Both the position numbers and the translations under genes were made by a program. Of a stretch of DNA of 64,000 nt, positions 9,077-17,866 are shown piece by piece. The notes beneath the pieces were generated by a model. The model searched no databases, was not told the origin of the DNA, and worked only from the letters and a program-made list of their open reading frames with translations. The stretch covers positions 4,236,220-4,300,219 of the forward strand of contig NZ_CP012332.1 in the NCBI RefSeq assembly GCF_001263175.1, given 5' to 3'. The DNA comes from Vulgatibacter incomptus (GTDB lineage Bacteria > Myxococcota > Myxococcia > Myxococcales > Vulgatibacteraceae). Each line of letters starts with the position of its first letter. Position 1 is the stretch's first letter.

Positions 9077-10864
9077 ATGTCCGAAGAAGGTGGAACCGTG
9101 GGATTCAGGGTGCAGCGCCGCCTCTTCGGGGGCCTTCTGGCCGTACTGCTGGGCGCGGTGATTTCGGCGTCGGCGGCGACCGCAGAAGCGGCGACCGAGG
9201 CGCCGGATCTGGCGGTCGGCGCGCTGTCCCCGCCGCGGCAGATTTCGCCGGGCTCCGACTTCGAGCTCTCCTGGACGGCGTTGAACCTCGGAGACGGTCC
9301 CGCCATCGACGTCCAGTACGACGTGGTCATCTCGAACGCGGACGTGCTCGGCAGCTCGAGCCGGCGGCTCCACTCCGCGCGCTTCACGCTCGATGCGTTC
9401 TCGGAGGTGGACTTCGTCGAGAGACTCCAGCTCCCGGCCCTCACGGATCCGCACGCCATTCCGCCGGGCCTCTACTACATCGGGGTGATCATCGATCCGA
9501 ACGGCGAGATCGCCGAGCCGGACAAGTCGAACAACACTGCCGTTTCACCGGTGCTCGTGGCCTCGTCGACCCTCTCCGTGCTCAACCAGTCGCTCCCGCC
9601 CGCCCAGATCGGCTCGCACTACTGCGTTCGCCTCGACTCCGTTGGAGGAAACGGGATCTCCGTGTGGTCCGTGGCCGCTGGCTCGCGCCTCCCGCCCGGC
9701 CTGGCGCTGAACGACCTTCCGGCAAAAGCGCGGGAGCAGGGCCTTCCCTTCGTGACAATGCTCTGCGGGGTGCCGACCGAGGAGGGCAGGTTCGGATTCA
9801 CGGTGTCGGTCACGTCGGCCGGCCTGACCGCGTCGCAGGGTCTGGAGCTCGAGGTGACCGGCAGCGGGCTCCCCCTCATGATCGTCACGAAGGAGCTGCC
9901 GGCGGCTACGTTCCGCCAGGCGTACCTCGCGGACCTGGGCGCGGTGGGCGGAAAGACGCCCTACGCTTGGAGCGTCTTGGACGGCACTCTCCCGTCCGGC
10001 ATCGCCCTCCGCCGAGACGGGACCCTCCTCGGCCAGCCGATCGACGACGACGGCCACAAGTTCAAGGTGCTTCTGACGGATGCAGCGGGGCGCACGGCCG
10101 AGCAGGAGCTCGAGCTCCCGGTCACGCCGCCTGCCAAGCTGACCTGCACGACGACCTCGCTGCCGAAGCGGGGGCTCTCCGAGACGTACGACGGGGTCGT
10201 TCTCGGCGCGGCCGGCGGCAAGAAGCCCTACAAGTGGAAGACGATCGACACCACTCGGCTCGGAGTCGAGATCGGGGAGTCCTCGATCGCGCTGGGCGAG
10301 GTGCCGCCTCCGGGGATCACGCTCGCCGAATCGGGCGCGCTCTCGGGAGCGCCCTCCCAGGTGGGGTCCTACCTGTGGACGGTGGAGGTCTCGGACAGCG
10401 CTACGCCGGCGGAGAGCCAGAAGTGCCCGATCGAGGTGAACGTCGAGAGCGATCACGGACTGACCGTGTCGACCCAGGGCCTCCCTGCGGCGATCGCGGG
10501 CCAGCCCTACCGCGCGAAGCTCCAGGCGACGGGCGGCCAAGGCGCGCTGACGTGGACGGTGTTCTCGGGCCGTCTGCCCCAGGGGCTCAACCTCTCGGAG
10601 GACGGAACGATCGACGGTACGCCCACGAAAGCGCAGCTCGAAGGGGAGGAGCGCATCGTGTTCTCCTTCGTCGCCGAGGCCCGCGACGAGCGGATGCTCC
10701 GCGGCCTCGGTCAGCAGTCGATCACGTTGCTCGCCGAGGCGCCGCCGTCCTACACGCCTCCGAAGAAGGGCGACGTGCACTGCTCCGCTGTCTCCGCGGA
10801 TCCGAGCCTGCTCGCCCTGGCGGCCGGCCTCGGACTCGTGGCGCTGCGGCGTCGGCGGAGCTGA
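9077..10864 (+). CDS. MYXO-CTERM surface protein with CARDB and Ig-like domains, shortened paralogue 3
   Basis: 595 residues from the ATG at 9077 (GGAG about 9 bases upstream); a GTG at 9098 with GAAGAAGG before it is an alternative. The signal-like hydrophobic stretch (LFGGLLAVLLGAVISA) is followed at once by a CARDB domain matching the second CARDB of the two upstream paralogues (ISPGSDFELSWTALNLG, then DKSNNTA), then four He_PIG-like repeats and a MYXO-CTERM tail (HCSAVSADPSLLALA ... LRRRRS). The NIDO-like domain and first CARDB are absent, so this copy looks like an internal deletion after duplication. Expected to be anchored at the cell surface; function unknown. Confidence 0.76.
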   Translation: MSEEGGTVGFRVQRRLFGGLLAVLLGAVISASAATAEAATEAPDLAVGALSPPRQISPGSDFELSWTALNLGDGPAIDVQYDVVISNADVLGSSSRRLHSARFTLDAFSEVDFVERLQLPALTDPHAIPPGLYYIGVIIDPNGEIAEPDKSNNTAVSPVLVASSTLSVLNQSLPPAQIGSHYCVRLDSVGGNGISVWSVAAGSRLPPGLALNDLPAKAREQGLPFVTMLCGVPTEEGRFGFTVSVTSAGLTASQGLELEVTGSGLPLMIVTKELPAATFRQAYLADLGAVGGKTPYAWSVLDGTLPSGIALRRDGTLLGQPIDDDGHKFKVLLTDAAGRTAEQELELPVTPPAKLTCTTTSLPKRGLSETYDGVVLGAAGGKKPYKWKTIDTTRLGVEIGESSIALGEVPPPGITLAESGALSGAPSQVGSYLWTVEVSDSATPAESQKCPIEVNVESDHGLTVSTQGLPAAIAGQPYRAKLQATGGQGALTWTVFSGRLPQGLNLSEDGTIDGTPTKAQLEGEERIVFSFVAEARDERMLRGLGQQSITLLAEAPPSYTPPKKGDVHCSAVSADPSLLALAAGLGLVALRRRRS

Positions 10865-10886
10865 TCGCTCGCCGGTTCAGCGGAGT

Positions 10887-10911
10887 CTCGCCCCGAATCG
10901 CTCGGGGCGAG
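10887..10911. terminator. Hairpin between convergent surface-protein gene and mltG
   Basis: CTCGCCCCGA (10887-10896) pairs perfectly with TCGGGGCGAG (10902-10911) around a 5-base loop. It lies between two stop codons that face each other, so it may act on both transcripts. Confidence 0.6.
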
Positions 10912-10930
10912 GCTTCGACCGAACGCGACG

Positions 10931-11947
10931 TCAGTAGACGTTGTACTTGCGGCGGAGAGCTTCGTGCTCTGCGCCATTCCGCGACGGGCGAAGGATCTTG
11001 TCGGCGTCGTGGAGGTAGTAGAGGTACTCGCTCGAGATGGGGCGCAGCGCCGCCATGAGGGACTCGACCGAGGGAGCGCCGATGGGGCCCGGCGGCAGGC
11101 CCGTACGGGTCCGCGTGTTCCAGGGATCCTCGGGGTCGCGCAGCTTGGCGAGGAACGCCTTCCGGTCGTTCCACTCCGGGAGGAGGTAGCGGCTGGTCGC
11201 GTCCACGCCGAGGGCGATGTTCCGGTCGATCCGCTTCCAGAGGATCCCGGCGACCAGCGACCGCTGCGAGGGAGTCGGCTCCTCCCGCTCGAGGAGCGAA
11301 GCCATCACCACCAGGTCGTGGAGGCTCCTCCCGCTGGCGGCGATCTCCTCCCGGTACGGGATCCAGAACCGCTCGGCGAAGGTGTCGAGCTGCCGCTGGA
11401 CGAGCTCGCGCACGTCGATGGTGCCGGGGGCGACCGCGTAGGTCTCGGGGTAGAGGTAGCCCTCGAGCGTGCCCTTCGGCAGGGGGAAGGCGACCCGGTA
11501 GCGGGAGGGATCCTTCGCCGCGGCGACGTAGGCGCCGGGCTCGATCCAGCCCTTGGCCACCAGCGCGGCGTCGGTGTCCCGCAGGCGCCATCCCTCGATG
11601 GTCGCAAAGGGCCGATCCTCGGAGAGGGGAGCGCCCTCCAGGGCCGTGGCGAGCTCGGCGAGGCTCATGCCCCGGGTGAGCGCGTGCCTCCCCGCCTTGG
11701 CGTCCAGGCCGCCGCGCTGCCAGAGGTGGAAGCGCCAGAGGCGATGGTCGGAGATCAGCCCCTGCGCTTCCAGCAGATCACCCAGGGCACGGCCGGAGAT
11801 GCCGCGGGGGACCGCGACCTCCACGAGGGTCGTCTCGCCTGGGGCGATGGGGGTCTGGACGGCGCGCTCGGCGAGGACGAAGACCGTCCCTCCGCCTCCG
11901 GCGACGAGGATCAGGGCGGAGAGCACGAGGAGGGCGAGCTTCTTCAC
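10931..11947 (-). CDS. mltG: Endolytic murein transglycosylase MltG (YceG family)
   Basis: 338 residues from a GTG at 11947; an ATG at 11992 is an alternative start. An N-terminal membrane anchor (KKLALLVLSALILVAGGGG) is followed by a LysM-like region (VPRGISGRALGDLL) and the YceG catalytic domain with PKGTLEGYLYPETY and ASLLEREEP, the latter carrying the catalytic Glu. The length is close to the E. coli enzyme (340). MltG cuts nascent glycan strands at the inner membrane and so sets glycan length. Near the C-terminus, TGLPPGPIGAPS is a family hallmark. It stands alone, without the pabC/tmk neighbours it often has. Confidence 0.9.
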   Translation of the reverse strand: MKKLALLVLSALILVAGGGGTVFVLAERAVQTPIAPGETTLVEVAVPRGISGRALGDLLEAQGLISDHRLWRFHLWQRGGLDAKAGRHALTRGMSLAELATALEGAPLSEDRPFATIEGWRLRDTDAALVAKGWIEPGAYVAAAKDPSRYRVAFPLPKGTLEGYLYPETYAVAPGTIDVRELVQRQLDTFAERFWIPYREEIAASGRSLHDLVVMASLLEREEPTPSQRSLVAGILWKRIDRNIALGVDATSRYLLPEWNDRKAFLAKLRDPEDPWNTRTRTGLPPGPIGAPSVESLMAALRPISSEYLYYLHDADKILRPSRNGAEHEALRRKYNVY

Positions 11948-12057
11948 GGGCCGGGAGACTAACAGAAAGGTCCGCCACCGGCCGCCGTGCATAGATTCGT
12001 CCGGCTGCCCGAGAGGCGACCCTGCCGGGCGGGCAGGCTTCGCCAGGAGCAAGAGCC

Positions 12058-12660
12058 GTGTCGGAGCGTTCCAGAAGCCGCCTTTGTCCAGCGGAGGAGG
12101 GAGCGCGCCGTTGCCGGGTGCTACGGGTCGGGGTGCCCGCCGGCTGGCTGGCCTCGTTCCTGATCCTGGTGGCTCTGGGAGCGCCGCGGAGCGCACCGGC
12201 CGCCGCCCTGGTGATCGGAGCGGACGGGAACGTGGTCATCGGCCTCCGCCAGGCGAACGATTCCACCACCGGCTTCAGCATCGACCCGCGGGTCGGGATC
12301 CAGCTCGACACAAAGACCCTCCGGTTCACACCCGAGGTGATGGCCAGCTTCGCTCGCTTCGGGAAGGCGGATCGGATCTCCCTGGCGACCCAGGACCACA
12401 CCTCCTTCCGCGTCGTGGGCGGATTTCGCCTGGCGAGCCGGACGCTCGTGGCCCCGAGCTTCTTCGTCCACGGCGGGCTGGGGCGCCATGCCCTTGGCGA
12501 TCGGCACCAGCTCGGGCCGGCCTTCGATGCCGGCCTGGCCCTCGACTACACCGGGATCCGGTACCTGAGCGTGGGCGCCCAGGCGAGCTACAACGCCATC
12601 GCGATCGACTCGCTCTTCGACTGGGTGGGCATCGGCCTCCACGCGGCCGTGATCTTCTGA
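12058..12660 (+). CDS. Exported beta-barrel-like protein of unknown function
   Basis: 200 residues from a GTG at 12058 with AGGAG eight bases upstream. A hydrophobic segment (GWLASFLILVALGAP) after a basic N-terminus acts as a late signal sequence. The rest alternates polar and hydrophobic residues in short strands (FFVHGGLGRHALG; LDYTGIRYLSVGAQASYN) and ends in a phenylalanine (AAVIF), as many outer-membrane barrels do. I do not recognise a named family. It lies 26 bases before the Tat-exported small subunit and GMC oxidoreductase on the same strand, so it may be co-transcribed with them. Confidence 0.55.
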   Translation: MSERSRSRLCPAEEGARRCRVLRVGVPAGWLASFLILVALGAPRSAPAAALVIGADGNVVIGLRQANDSTTGFSIDPRVGIQLDTKTLRFTPEVMASFARFGKADRISLATQDHTSFRVVGGFRLASRTLVAPSFFVHGGLGRHALGDRHQLGPAFDAGLALDYTGIRYLSVGAQASYNAIAIDSLFDWVGIGLHAAVIF

Positions 12661-12685
12661 ACGAGGTCGGGGTAGGCTCCCCGGC

Positions 12686-13240
12686 ATGCCGATCACCCGC
12701 CGCGCGGTGCTGAAGTACGGGCTGGGCGGGGCGCTCGCCCTCTCCGCCGGAGGCGTGGGCCTCTCCTTCCAACGTACCGCCTCGCGAACGCCGAGCCGTC
12801 CCCTCCGCGCCCTCGATCCCAGGAGCTTCGCCATCCTCGCGGCGGTTGCGGAACGGATCTCCCCCGCGGGCGATGGCTTCCCTGCTGCTTCCGAGCTGGA
12901 GGTGGCCGAGGCGATCGACGGGCTCCTGGCGACCTCGCACCCGGCCGTGCTCGACGAGGTGAAGCAGCTGCTGGCGCTGGTGGAGAACGGGCTGGCGGGC
13001 ATGCTCCTCGACGGCCGCCCGCAGCCGTTCACCTCCCTCTCGCCCGACGACCAGGATCGTGCGCTCCTGGCCTGGCGCCGAAGCTCCCTCGGCCTTCGGC
13101 GCACGGCCTACAAGGCGCTGCACGGCCTCTGCGCTGCGGCGTATTACGCGTCGCCGAGGATCTATCCGCAGGTGGGCTACCCGGGGCCTCCGTCGTTCGC
13201 GATCGCGGTCCCTACGGCGATCCCGGAGGCGTCCGAATGA
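12686..13240 (+). CDS. Gluconate 2-dehydrogenase subunit 3-like protein with a Tat signal
   Basis: 184 residues. The N-terminus TRRAVLKYGLGGALALSAGG fits a twin-arginine signal. The remainder has the features of the gluconate 2-dehydrogenase subunit 3 family: LDPRSFAILAAVAERISP, then YYASPRIYPQVGYPGPP near the end. These small subunits pair with membrane or periplasmic GMC flavoproteins that oxidise sugars or alcohols. The stop codon overlaps the ATG of the GMC oxidoreductase gene (ATGA at 13237-13240), which implies translational coupling and a complex. The substrate is not predictable. Confidence 0.75.
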   Translation: MPITRRAVLKYGLGGALALSAGGVGLSFQRTASRTPSRPLRALDPRSFAILAAVAERISPAGDGFPAASELEVAEAIDGLLATSHPAVLDEVKQLLALVENGLAGMLLDGRPQPFTSLSPDDQDRALLAWRRSSLGLRRTAYKALHGLCAAAYYASPRIYPQVGYPGPPSFAIAVPTAIPEASE

Positions 13241-14769
13241 AGGGCGAGATCGTCCACGCCGGCGAGCTCCGCAAGGACGCCGACGTGAGCTGCGACGTCT
13301 GCATCGTCGGCTCGGGGGCGGGCGGGGCCACCCTGGCCGCGGGGCTCGTCGAGCGGGGCATGCGGGTCGTGATGCTGGAGGAGGGCGGCCATCACACCAA
13401 GAGTGAGTTCGATCTCCAGGAGGGGACCGCCTATCCGATGCTCTACCAGGAGCGCGGCATGCGGGCCACGGCGGACCTGGCGATCACGATCCTCCAGGGC
13501 CGTGCGGTGGGGGGCTCGACCACGATCAACTGGACCACCTGCTTCCGGACCCCGGATTCGATCCTCGACCACTGGCGCGAGCACCACGGGGTGGACGGGA
13601 TCGACCTCGGGCCCCATTTCGACGCGGTGGAGGAGCGCCTCTCGATCCACGAGTGGCCGATCGAGCGCGCGAACGCGAACAACCGCGTCCTCTGGGACGG
13701 CTGCCGCAAGCTCGGCTGGGAAGCCCGGCCCCTCCGTCGCAACGTCCGTGGCTGCGCGAGCACCGGCTTCTGCGGCATGGGCTGCCCCCTCGACGCCAAG
13801 CAGTCGATGCTCGTCACCTACGTCCCTGACGCCCTCGAGCGCGGCCTCTCGCTCTACGTGAACACGAGGGCGGAGCGGCTGGAGGTCGAGAAGGGGCAGG
13901 TCACGGCGATCCACTGCGTCGCCCTCGATCCCGGGACGGATCAGCCCACCGGGAGAAGGATCGTGATCCGGCCGAAGGTGGCGGTCTCGAGCGGCGGCGC
14001 CATCAACGGCCCGGCGCTCCTCCTCCGCTCCGGCCTGAACCGCAACGGCCGGGTGGGGAAGCGCACCTTCCTCCATCCGGTGGTGGCGATGGCGGCCTTC
14101 TTCGACGAGAAGGTGAACGCCTTCTACGGCGCGCCCCAGTCGGTGGGCTCCCATCACTTCGCGGATCGCGGCCCGGGGAAGATCGGCTTCTTCCTGGAGA
14201 CGCCGCCGGTGCATCCGATGCTGGCGGCGACGGCCTTCTGCGGCTTCGGCAGCGAGCATCGGGACTTCCTGTCGCGGCTCGCGCACGTGGGCGTGCTGAT
14301 CGCCCTCAGCGTCGACGGCATCCTGCCCGGAGACGAGGGCGGGACGGTCTCCCTTCGACGCGACGGTCGGGTGCGGGTCGACTATCCGGTTGGCGAGCGC
14401 CTCGAGGAGTCGTTCCGCGCGTCCTGCCTCGCGATGGCGCGGATCCAGCTCGCCGCAGGCGCGCGCGAAGTGCGATCGCTCCACCTCGAGCCCGTGACCC
14501 TGCGCTCCGAAGCGGATCTGCCGCTCCTGGAGCGCGCGCCGTGGGGCGCCCTGCGCCATTCGATCTTCACGGCCCACCAGATGGGCGGCTGCGCGATGGG
14601 CGCCGACCCCGCCACGAGCGTGGTGGACTCCACGCTTCGTCACCACGAGATCCACAACCTCTTCGTCGTGGACGGCTCGGTCTTCCCCACTTCACTCGGA
14701 GTGAATCCGAGTGAAACCATCTACGCGCTGGCGCACTGGGCGCTAGACCGGGTGGCCTCGGCGGTCTAG
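13237..14769 (+). CDS. GMC-family FAD oxidoreductase
   Basis: 510 residues. The N-terminal Rossmann motif VGSGAGGA (about 24-31) and LEEGG bind FAD; QGRAVGGSTTINWTTCFRTP is the second GMC-type FAD segment. The C-terminal GMC_oxred_C domain has AHQMGGCAMG, with the likely catalytic His, and GVNPSETIYALAHW. There are Cys pairs around CASTGFCGMGC. It has no signal peptide of its own; the gene before it overlaps by four bases and encodes a Tat-targeted small subunit, so the folded flavoprotein may be exported as a passenger of that partner. Oxidation of an alcohol or sugar is expected. The stop overlaps the stop of the convergent quinone oxidoreductase gene. Confidence 0.85.
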   Translation: MKGEIVHAGELRKDADVSCDVCIVGSGAGGATLAAGLVERGMRVVMLEEGGHHTKSEFDLQEGTAYPMLYQERGMRATADLAITILQGRAVGGSTTINWTTCFRTPDSILDHWREHHGVDGIDLGPHFDAVEERLSIHEWPIERANANNRVLWDGCRKLGWEARPLRRNVRGCASTGFCGMGCPLDAKQSMLVTYVPDALERGLSLYVNTRAERLEVEKGQVTAIHCVALDPGTDQPTGRRIVIRPKVAVSSGGAINGPALLLRSGLNRNGRVGKRTFLHPVVAMAAFFDEKVNAFYGAPQSVGSHHFADRGPGKIGFFLETPPVHPMLAATAFCGFGSEHRDFLSRLAHVGVLIALSVDGILPGDEGGTVSLRRDGRVRVDYPVGERLEESFRASCLAMARIQLAAGAREVRSLHLEPVTLRSEADLPLLERAPWGALRHSIFTAHQMGGCAMGADPATSVVDSTLRHHEIHNLFVVDGSVFPTSLGVNPSETIYALAHWALDRVASAV

Positions 14770-15758
14770 GCGCCCCAGGTGAGGACCACCTTGCCGAAGG
14801 TGGCGTTGCTCTCGAGGAGGCGGTGGGCGTCGGCGATGCGCTCCATCGGCAGCACCTCGTCCACCACAGGTCGCAGCCGGCCGTCGGAGAAGAGCGGCAG
14901 CGCCTCGCGGATGAAGCGCTGGGCGAGGGTGGCCTTCTCCTCGAGCAGCCTGCTTCGGAGCAAGGTGCCGATGAGGGTCGCGCGCTTGGAGAGCAGCATC
15001 CCCAGCGGGACCTTCGCGTCGGCGCCGCCGAGGAGGCCCACCACCACGATGCGCCCCTGAGTCGCCAGCGAGCGGAGGTTCTCGGTGAGGTAGGCGCCGC
15101 CCACCGTGTCGAGGATCAGCTCGACGCCACGGTCGTTCGTCCGGTCGAGCACCTCGTGGGAGAAGTGCTCGTTGACGAGGACGGCCTCCGAGAGACCGAG
15201 CTCGAGCGCGCGCTCGAGCTTGTCCTTCGAGCGCGAGGTGCCGATCGTCCGGCACCCAGCGGCGCGGCAGAGCTGCACGGCTGCGGTCCCGACGCCGCTG
15301 CCGACCGCGTGGAGGAGCACCGTCTCGAAGGAGTGCAGGTTGCCCTGCACGAAGAGCGCGTCGAACGCGGTGAGGAAGACCTCGGGGATCGCCGCGGCCT
15401 CCGTGAAGCTGAGCTTCTCCGGGATCGGGATCACCTCGCGGGCGTGGACCACCAGGTGCGTCGACATCGCGCCACCGCCGACGATCCCCATCACGCGATC
15501 GCCCGGACGAATCCCTCTCGCGAGCTCGCCCGCCTTGAGCACCGTGCCTGCGTACTCGAGGCCGAGGACCTTCGCGGGCCATCCCGTCGGCGCAGGGTAG
15601 ACACCCCGTCGCTGGAGCAGGTCGGCCCGGTTGAGGCCGGCTGCCGCCACCTCCACCAGGACCTCGTTCGGGCCGGGGTCGCGGACCGAGAGGGCGGAGA
15701 TCTCCAGCACCTCGGGGCCACCTGCTCCCCGGAATGTCACAGCGCGCGCGTCGTGCAT
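14766..15758 (-). CDS. NAD(P)H quinone oxidoreductase, zinc-free MDR family (PIG3/QOR type)
   Basis: 330 residues. The N-terminal GroES-like half has VEVAAAGLNRADLLQRRGVYP, typical of PIG3/QOR enzymes that lack catalytic zinc ligands. The nucleotide-binding half has HAVGSGVGTAAVQL and then SRSKDKLERA, a loop that fits NADPH specificity. These enzymes reduce quinones or enones with NADPH in the cytoplasm. The ATG lacks a strong ribosome site. The gene lies 36 bases after the DCC-family gene on the same strand, so it may be the last gene of the RlmL-ATL-DCC operon. Confidence 0.85.
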   Translation of the reverse strand: MHDARAVTFRGAGGPEVLEISALSVRDPGPNEVLVEVAAAGLNRADLLQRRGVYPAPTGWPAKVLGLEYAGTVLKAGELARGIRPGDRVMGIVGGGAMSTHLVVHAREVIPIPEKLSFTEAAAIPEVFLTAFDALFVQGNLHSFETVLLHAVGSGVGTAAVQLCRAAGCRTIGTSRSKDKLERALELGLSEAVLVNEHFSHEVLDRTNDRGVELILDTVGGAYLTENLRSLATQGRIVVVGLLGGADAKVPLGMLLSKRATLIGTLLRSRLLEEKATLAQRFIREALPLFSDGRLRPVVDEVLPMERIADAHRLLESNATFGKVVLTWGA

Positions 15759-15793
15759 GTGACAATCCTACACCTTTCGCTGGCGACCGCCAG

Positions 15794-16279
15794 TCAGTGC
15801 AGGGTCACGTGCGACGGCAGCGCAGTCGGCATTCGCGTCGCGAGCCGGCGCCGGCGCAGCTCGAACTCCGTCTCGGGATCCACGCGGCGGACTTCCTCCC
15901 CGTCGCGGACCGCCGGCGTGCGCTCGCCCAGCCAGTCGCGGTGCCGCGCAGCGAAGCGGTAGAGCGCGTCCGCGAGCCGGTGGAGCCCCGGCACCAGGTA
16001 GAGCAGGCGGAAGATGGGAAGGCCCAGCGGGAGCAGCTCGTCCATGCATGCGGCCACCGCGCCGCCGCGGAACCAGACCTGCCCGGAGGTCGAGACGGCG
16101 AGCACCGACGCGTCTGCTTGCGCCTGCGAGACGCCCGCTGCTTCGAGAAGTCCAGGCGTCTGCGACGGGAGGAACTGCATCGCGCGCCGCCAGTCGACCT
16201 GGCGAAGCCCGCCGGCGATCGCCGAGCAGGCGCCGCATCGCCCGTCGAAGATGATCAGGATCTGGTCGGACCGCAGCAT
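15794..16279 (-). CDS. Thiol-disulfide oxidoreductase-like DCC family protein (DUF393)
   Basis: 161 residues from the ATG at 16279. The hallmark DGRCGACSAIAGGL sits about 12 residues in, after ILIIFDG, and FRGGAVAACMDEL follows at mid-protein; both are typical of the DCC/DUF393 family, whose CxxC-like pair suggests redox chemistry. The molecular role of the family is poorly defined. It starts 11 bases after the end of the alkyltransferase-like gene and is probably co-transcribed with it. The frame is open further upstream, but that part overlaps the preceding gene and looks like shadow. Confidence 0.75.
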   Translation of the reverse strand: MLRSDQILIIFDGRCGACSAIAGGLRQVDWRRAMQFLPSQTPGLLEAAGVSQAQADASVLAVSTSGQVWFRGGAVAACMDELLPLGLPIFRLLYLVPGLHRLADALYRFAARHRDWLGERTPAVRDGEEVRRVDPETEFELRRRRLATRMPTALPSHVTLH

Positions 16280-16289
16280 CGCATCGAAT

Positions 16290-16580
16290 CTAACGATCGC
16301 TGGCGGTGGCGACGATCCTCCGGCCTTCGATGCGGACGCCCTCGGCCTCGAGGAGGCGGGCCTGGGGGTCTGCGACGGCTCCTGCGAGGGTGCGATCCGC
16401 ACGGACCACGCGCCACCAGGGGATGCCCGAGCTCCGGCCGAGCGAACGGGCCACCGCCCGGGCCGCCTTGGGATTTCCTGCGCGGGCCGCCACCTGGCCG
16501 TAGGAGAGCACCTGGCCGCGAGGAATCGCGCGGACCACCGCGGCCACCGCCGCGTCGAAGCCCTGCGCGTCCTTGGTCAC
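16290..16580 (-). CDS. Alkyltransferase-like (ATL) DNA-repair protein, MGMT fold without the acceptor Cys
   Basis: 96 residues from a GTG at 16580 that overlaps the stop of the rlmL-like gene by four bases. It has the MGMT C-terminal core: IPRGQVLSYGQVAARAG, then RAVARSLGRSSGIPWWRVV. In MGMT the active site is PCHRV; here the Cys is a Trp (PWWRV), the change seen in ATL proteins, which bind O6-alkylguanine and flag it for nucleotide excision repair. The His of the usual PWHR is also a Trp. The short length fits ATLs. Part of a compact minus-strand operon. Confidence 0.82.
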   Translation of the reverse strand: MTKDAQGFDAAVAAVVRAIPRGQVLSYGQVAARAGNPKAARAVARSLGRSSGIPWWRVVRADRTLAGAVADPQARLLEAEGVRIEGRRIVATASDR

Positions 16581-17725
16581 GCCGGCATCGGCCCGTAGGA
16601 GAGGAGGTCGACCTCCAGCGGCCCGTTGAAGAGGCGGTGCCGCGCACGGACCCTGGCTCCGAAGGCGCGCTCGAAGTACGGCGAACCGGAGAGGACCACG
16701 AGGCGGTGCTCCGGCTCCAGGGGCGCGTAGGCCTGGCCGAAGCCGCGGTAGAGACCCTCGAGCTGGAGGCGCTTGCCGCCGAGCCTCTCGCCGTACGGCG
16801 GATTGACGAAGATCTGGCAGCGCGGCGGGAGCGACCCGAGGTCCCGGGTGTCGCGCTGCTCGAGCTCCACCGAGCCCGTGACTCCCGCCCGGTGGAGGTT
16901 TCGCTCGGTCACCTCCAGCGGATCCGCGAAGCGATCCCGGGCCAGGATCGGCGCCGGCGCCTTGGGGAGCGCCACCGCCTTGGCGTCCTCCTGCAGCGCG
17001 CGGAAGGCCTTGGACTCCTCGTCGCCGAAGGCCGGCCAGCGCATGAAGCCGAAGTGGCGACCGCGCCCCGGCGCGATCTTTCGCGCGATCTGGGCCGCCT
17101 CGATCGCCAGCGTCCCCGAGCCGCACATCGGATCGAGGAAGGGGAGGGCGGGATCGTAGCGCCCCAGGGCGAGCATCGCCGCGGCGAGGGTCTCGCGCAG
17201 CGGCGCCTCCTTCGCCTCCACCCGCCAGCCCCGCATGTGGAGCGGAGCGCCGGCCAGATCCAGCGAGAGCTGGGCCACGTCCTTGGCGAGGTGGATCACC
17301 ACGGAGACGTCGGGCCTGTCGGCGTCCACGTCGGGCCTGCCGCCCAGCTTCTCGCGGAGGCGATCGACGATGGCGTCCTTCGCCTTCAGCGCCACGAAGT
17401 GGGAGTGGGTGAGCTCCGAGTCGCGCACCGTCGCGCGGATCGCGAAGGTCCGGCGCAGAGAGAGGTGGTCCTCCCACGGGAACGAGCGGATCGCGTCGTA
17501 GAACCCCTGTGTCCCGCGGGCCTCGAGCTCGCCGAGCTGGAGCAGGATCCGCATGGCGATCCGCGACCAGAGGCAGGCGCGCATCCCGTCCTCGAGGCGG
17601 CCCTCGAAGTGGACGCCGCCGCGGTCGGCGCGTACGCGAGGCAGGCGAAGGGCCCTGAGCTCGTCGCGGAGGGCGCCCTCGGTCCCCTTGGCAGCTGTGG
17701 CGAAGAAGTGGTGCATTTGGCGCAT
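16577..17725 (-). CDS. rlmL: RlmL-like THUMP-domain 23S rRNA (guanine-N2) methyltransferase
   Basis: 382 residues from the ATG at 17725; a second ATG at 17716 (MHHFFATA) is also possible. The N-terminal THUMP/ferredoxin-like region binds RNA. The Rossmann methyltransferase part has FLDPMCGSGTLAIEAAQIA for SAM and the NPPYGERLGG motif that holds the target base amino group, as in E. coli RlmL, which methylates G2445 of 23S rRNA. It matches the RlmL half only; the RlmK half of the E. coli fusion is absent, as in many bacteria. First gene of an operon with the ATL and DCC genes. Confidence 0.85.
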   Translation of the reverse strand: MRQMHHFFATAAKGTEGALRDELRALRLPRVRADRGGVHFEGRLEDGMRACLWSRIAMRILLQLGELEARGTQGFYDAIRSFPWEDHLSLRRTFAIRATVRDSELTHSHFVALKAKDAIVDRLREKLGGRPDVDADRPDVSVVIHLAKDVAQLSLDLAGAPLHMRGWRVEAKEAPLRETLAAAMLALGRYDPALPFLDPMCGSGTLAIEAAQIARKIAPGRGRHFGFMRWPAFGDEESKAFRALQEDAKAVALPKAPAPILARDRFADPLEVTERNLHRAGVTGSVELEQRDTRDLGSLPPRCQIFVNPPYGERLGGKRLQLEGLYRGFGQAYAPLEPEHRLVVLSGSPYFERAFGARVRARHRLFNGPLEVDLLSYGPMPA

Positions 17726-17866
17726 CTTGCACGATCGCGGGTTTTTGTCCCGTCGGCCGTGACGAAAAGGGGACGAACGCTCTCTCCGGCGGGCGGTAGG
17801 GCGCCTTGCTCCGTTCGGTACCCGTGGCCATTCCTTCACGCACCGGACGCATTTGGGGAGGCGCTC

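Noticed and set aside
15734-17866. Long plus-strand frame running into the universal stress protein gene
   Set aside because: Only the last 142 residues show a family; upstream it is antisense to the rlmL, ATL and DCC genes, and a GTG with GGGGAGG marks the true start.
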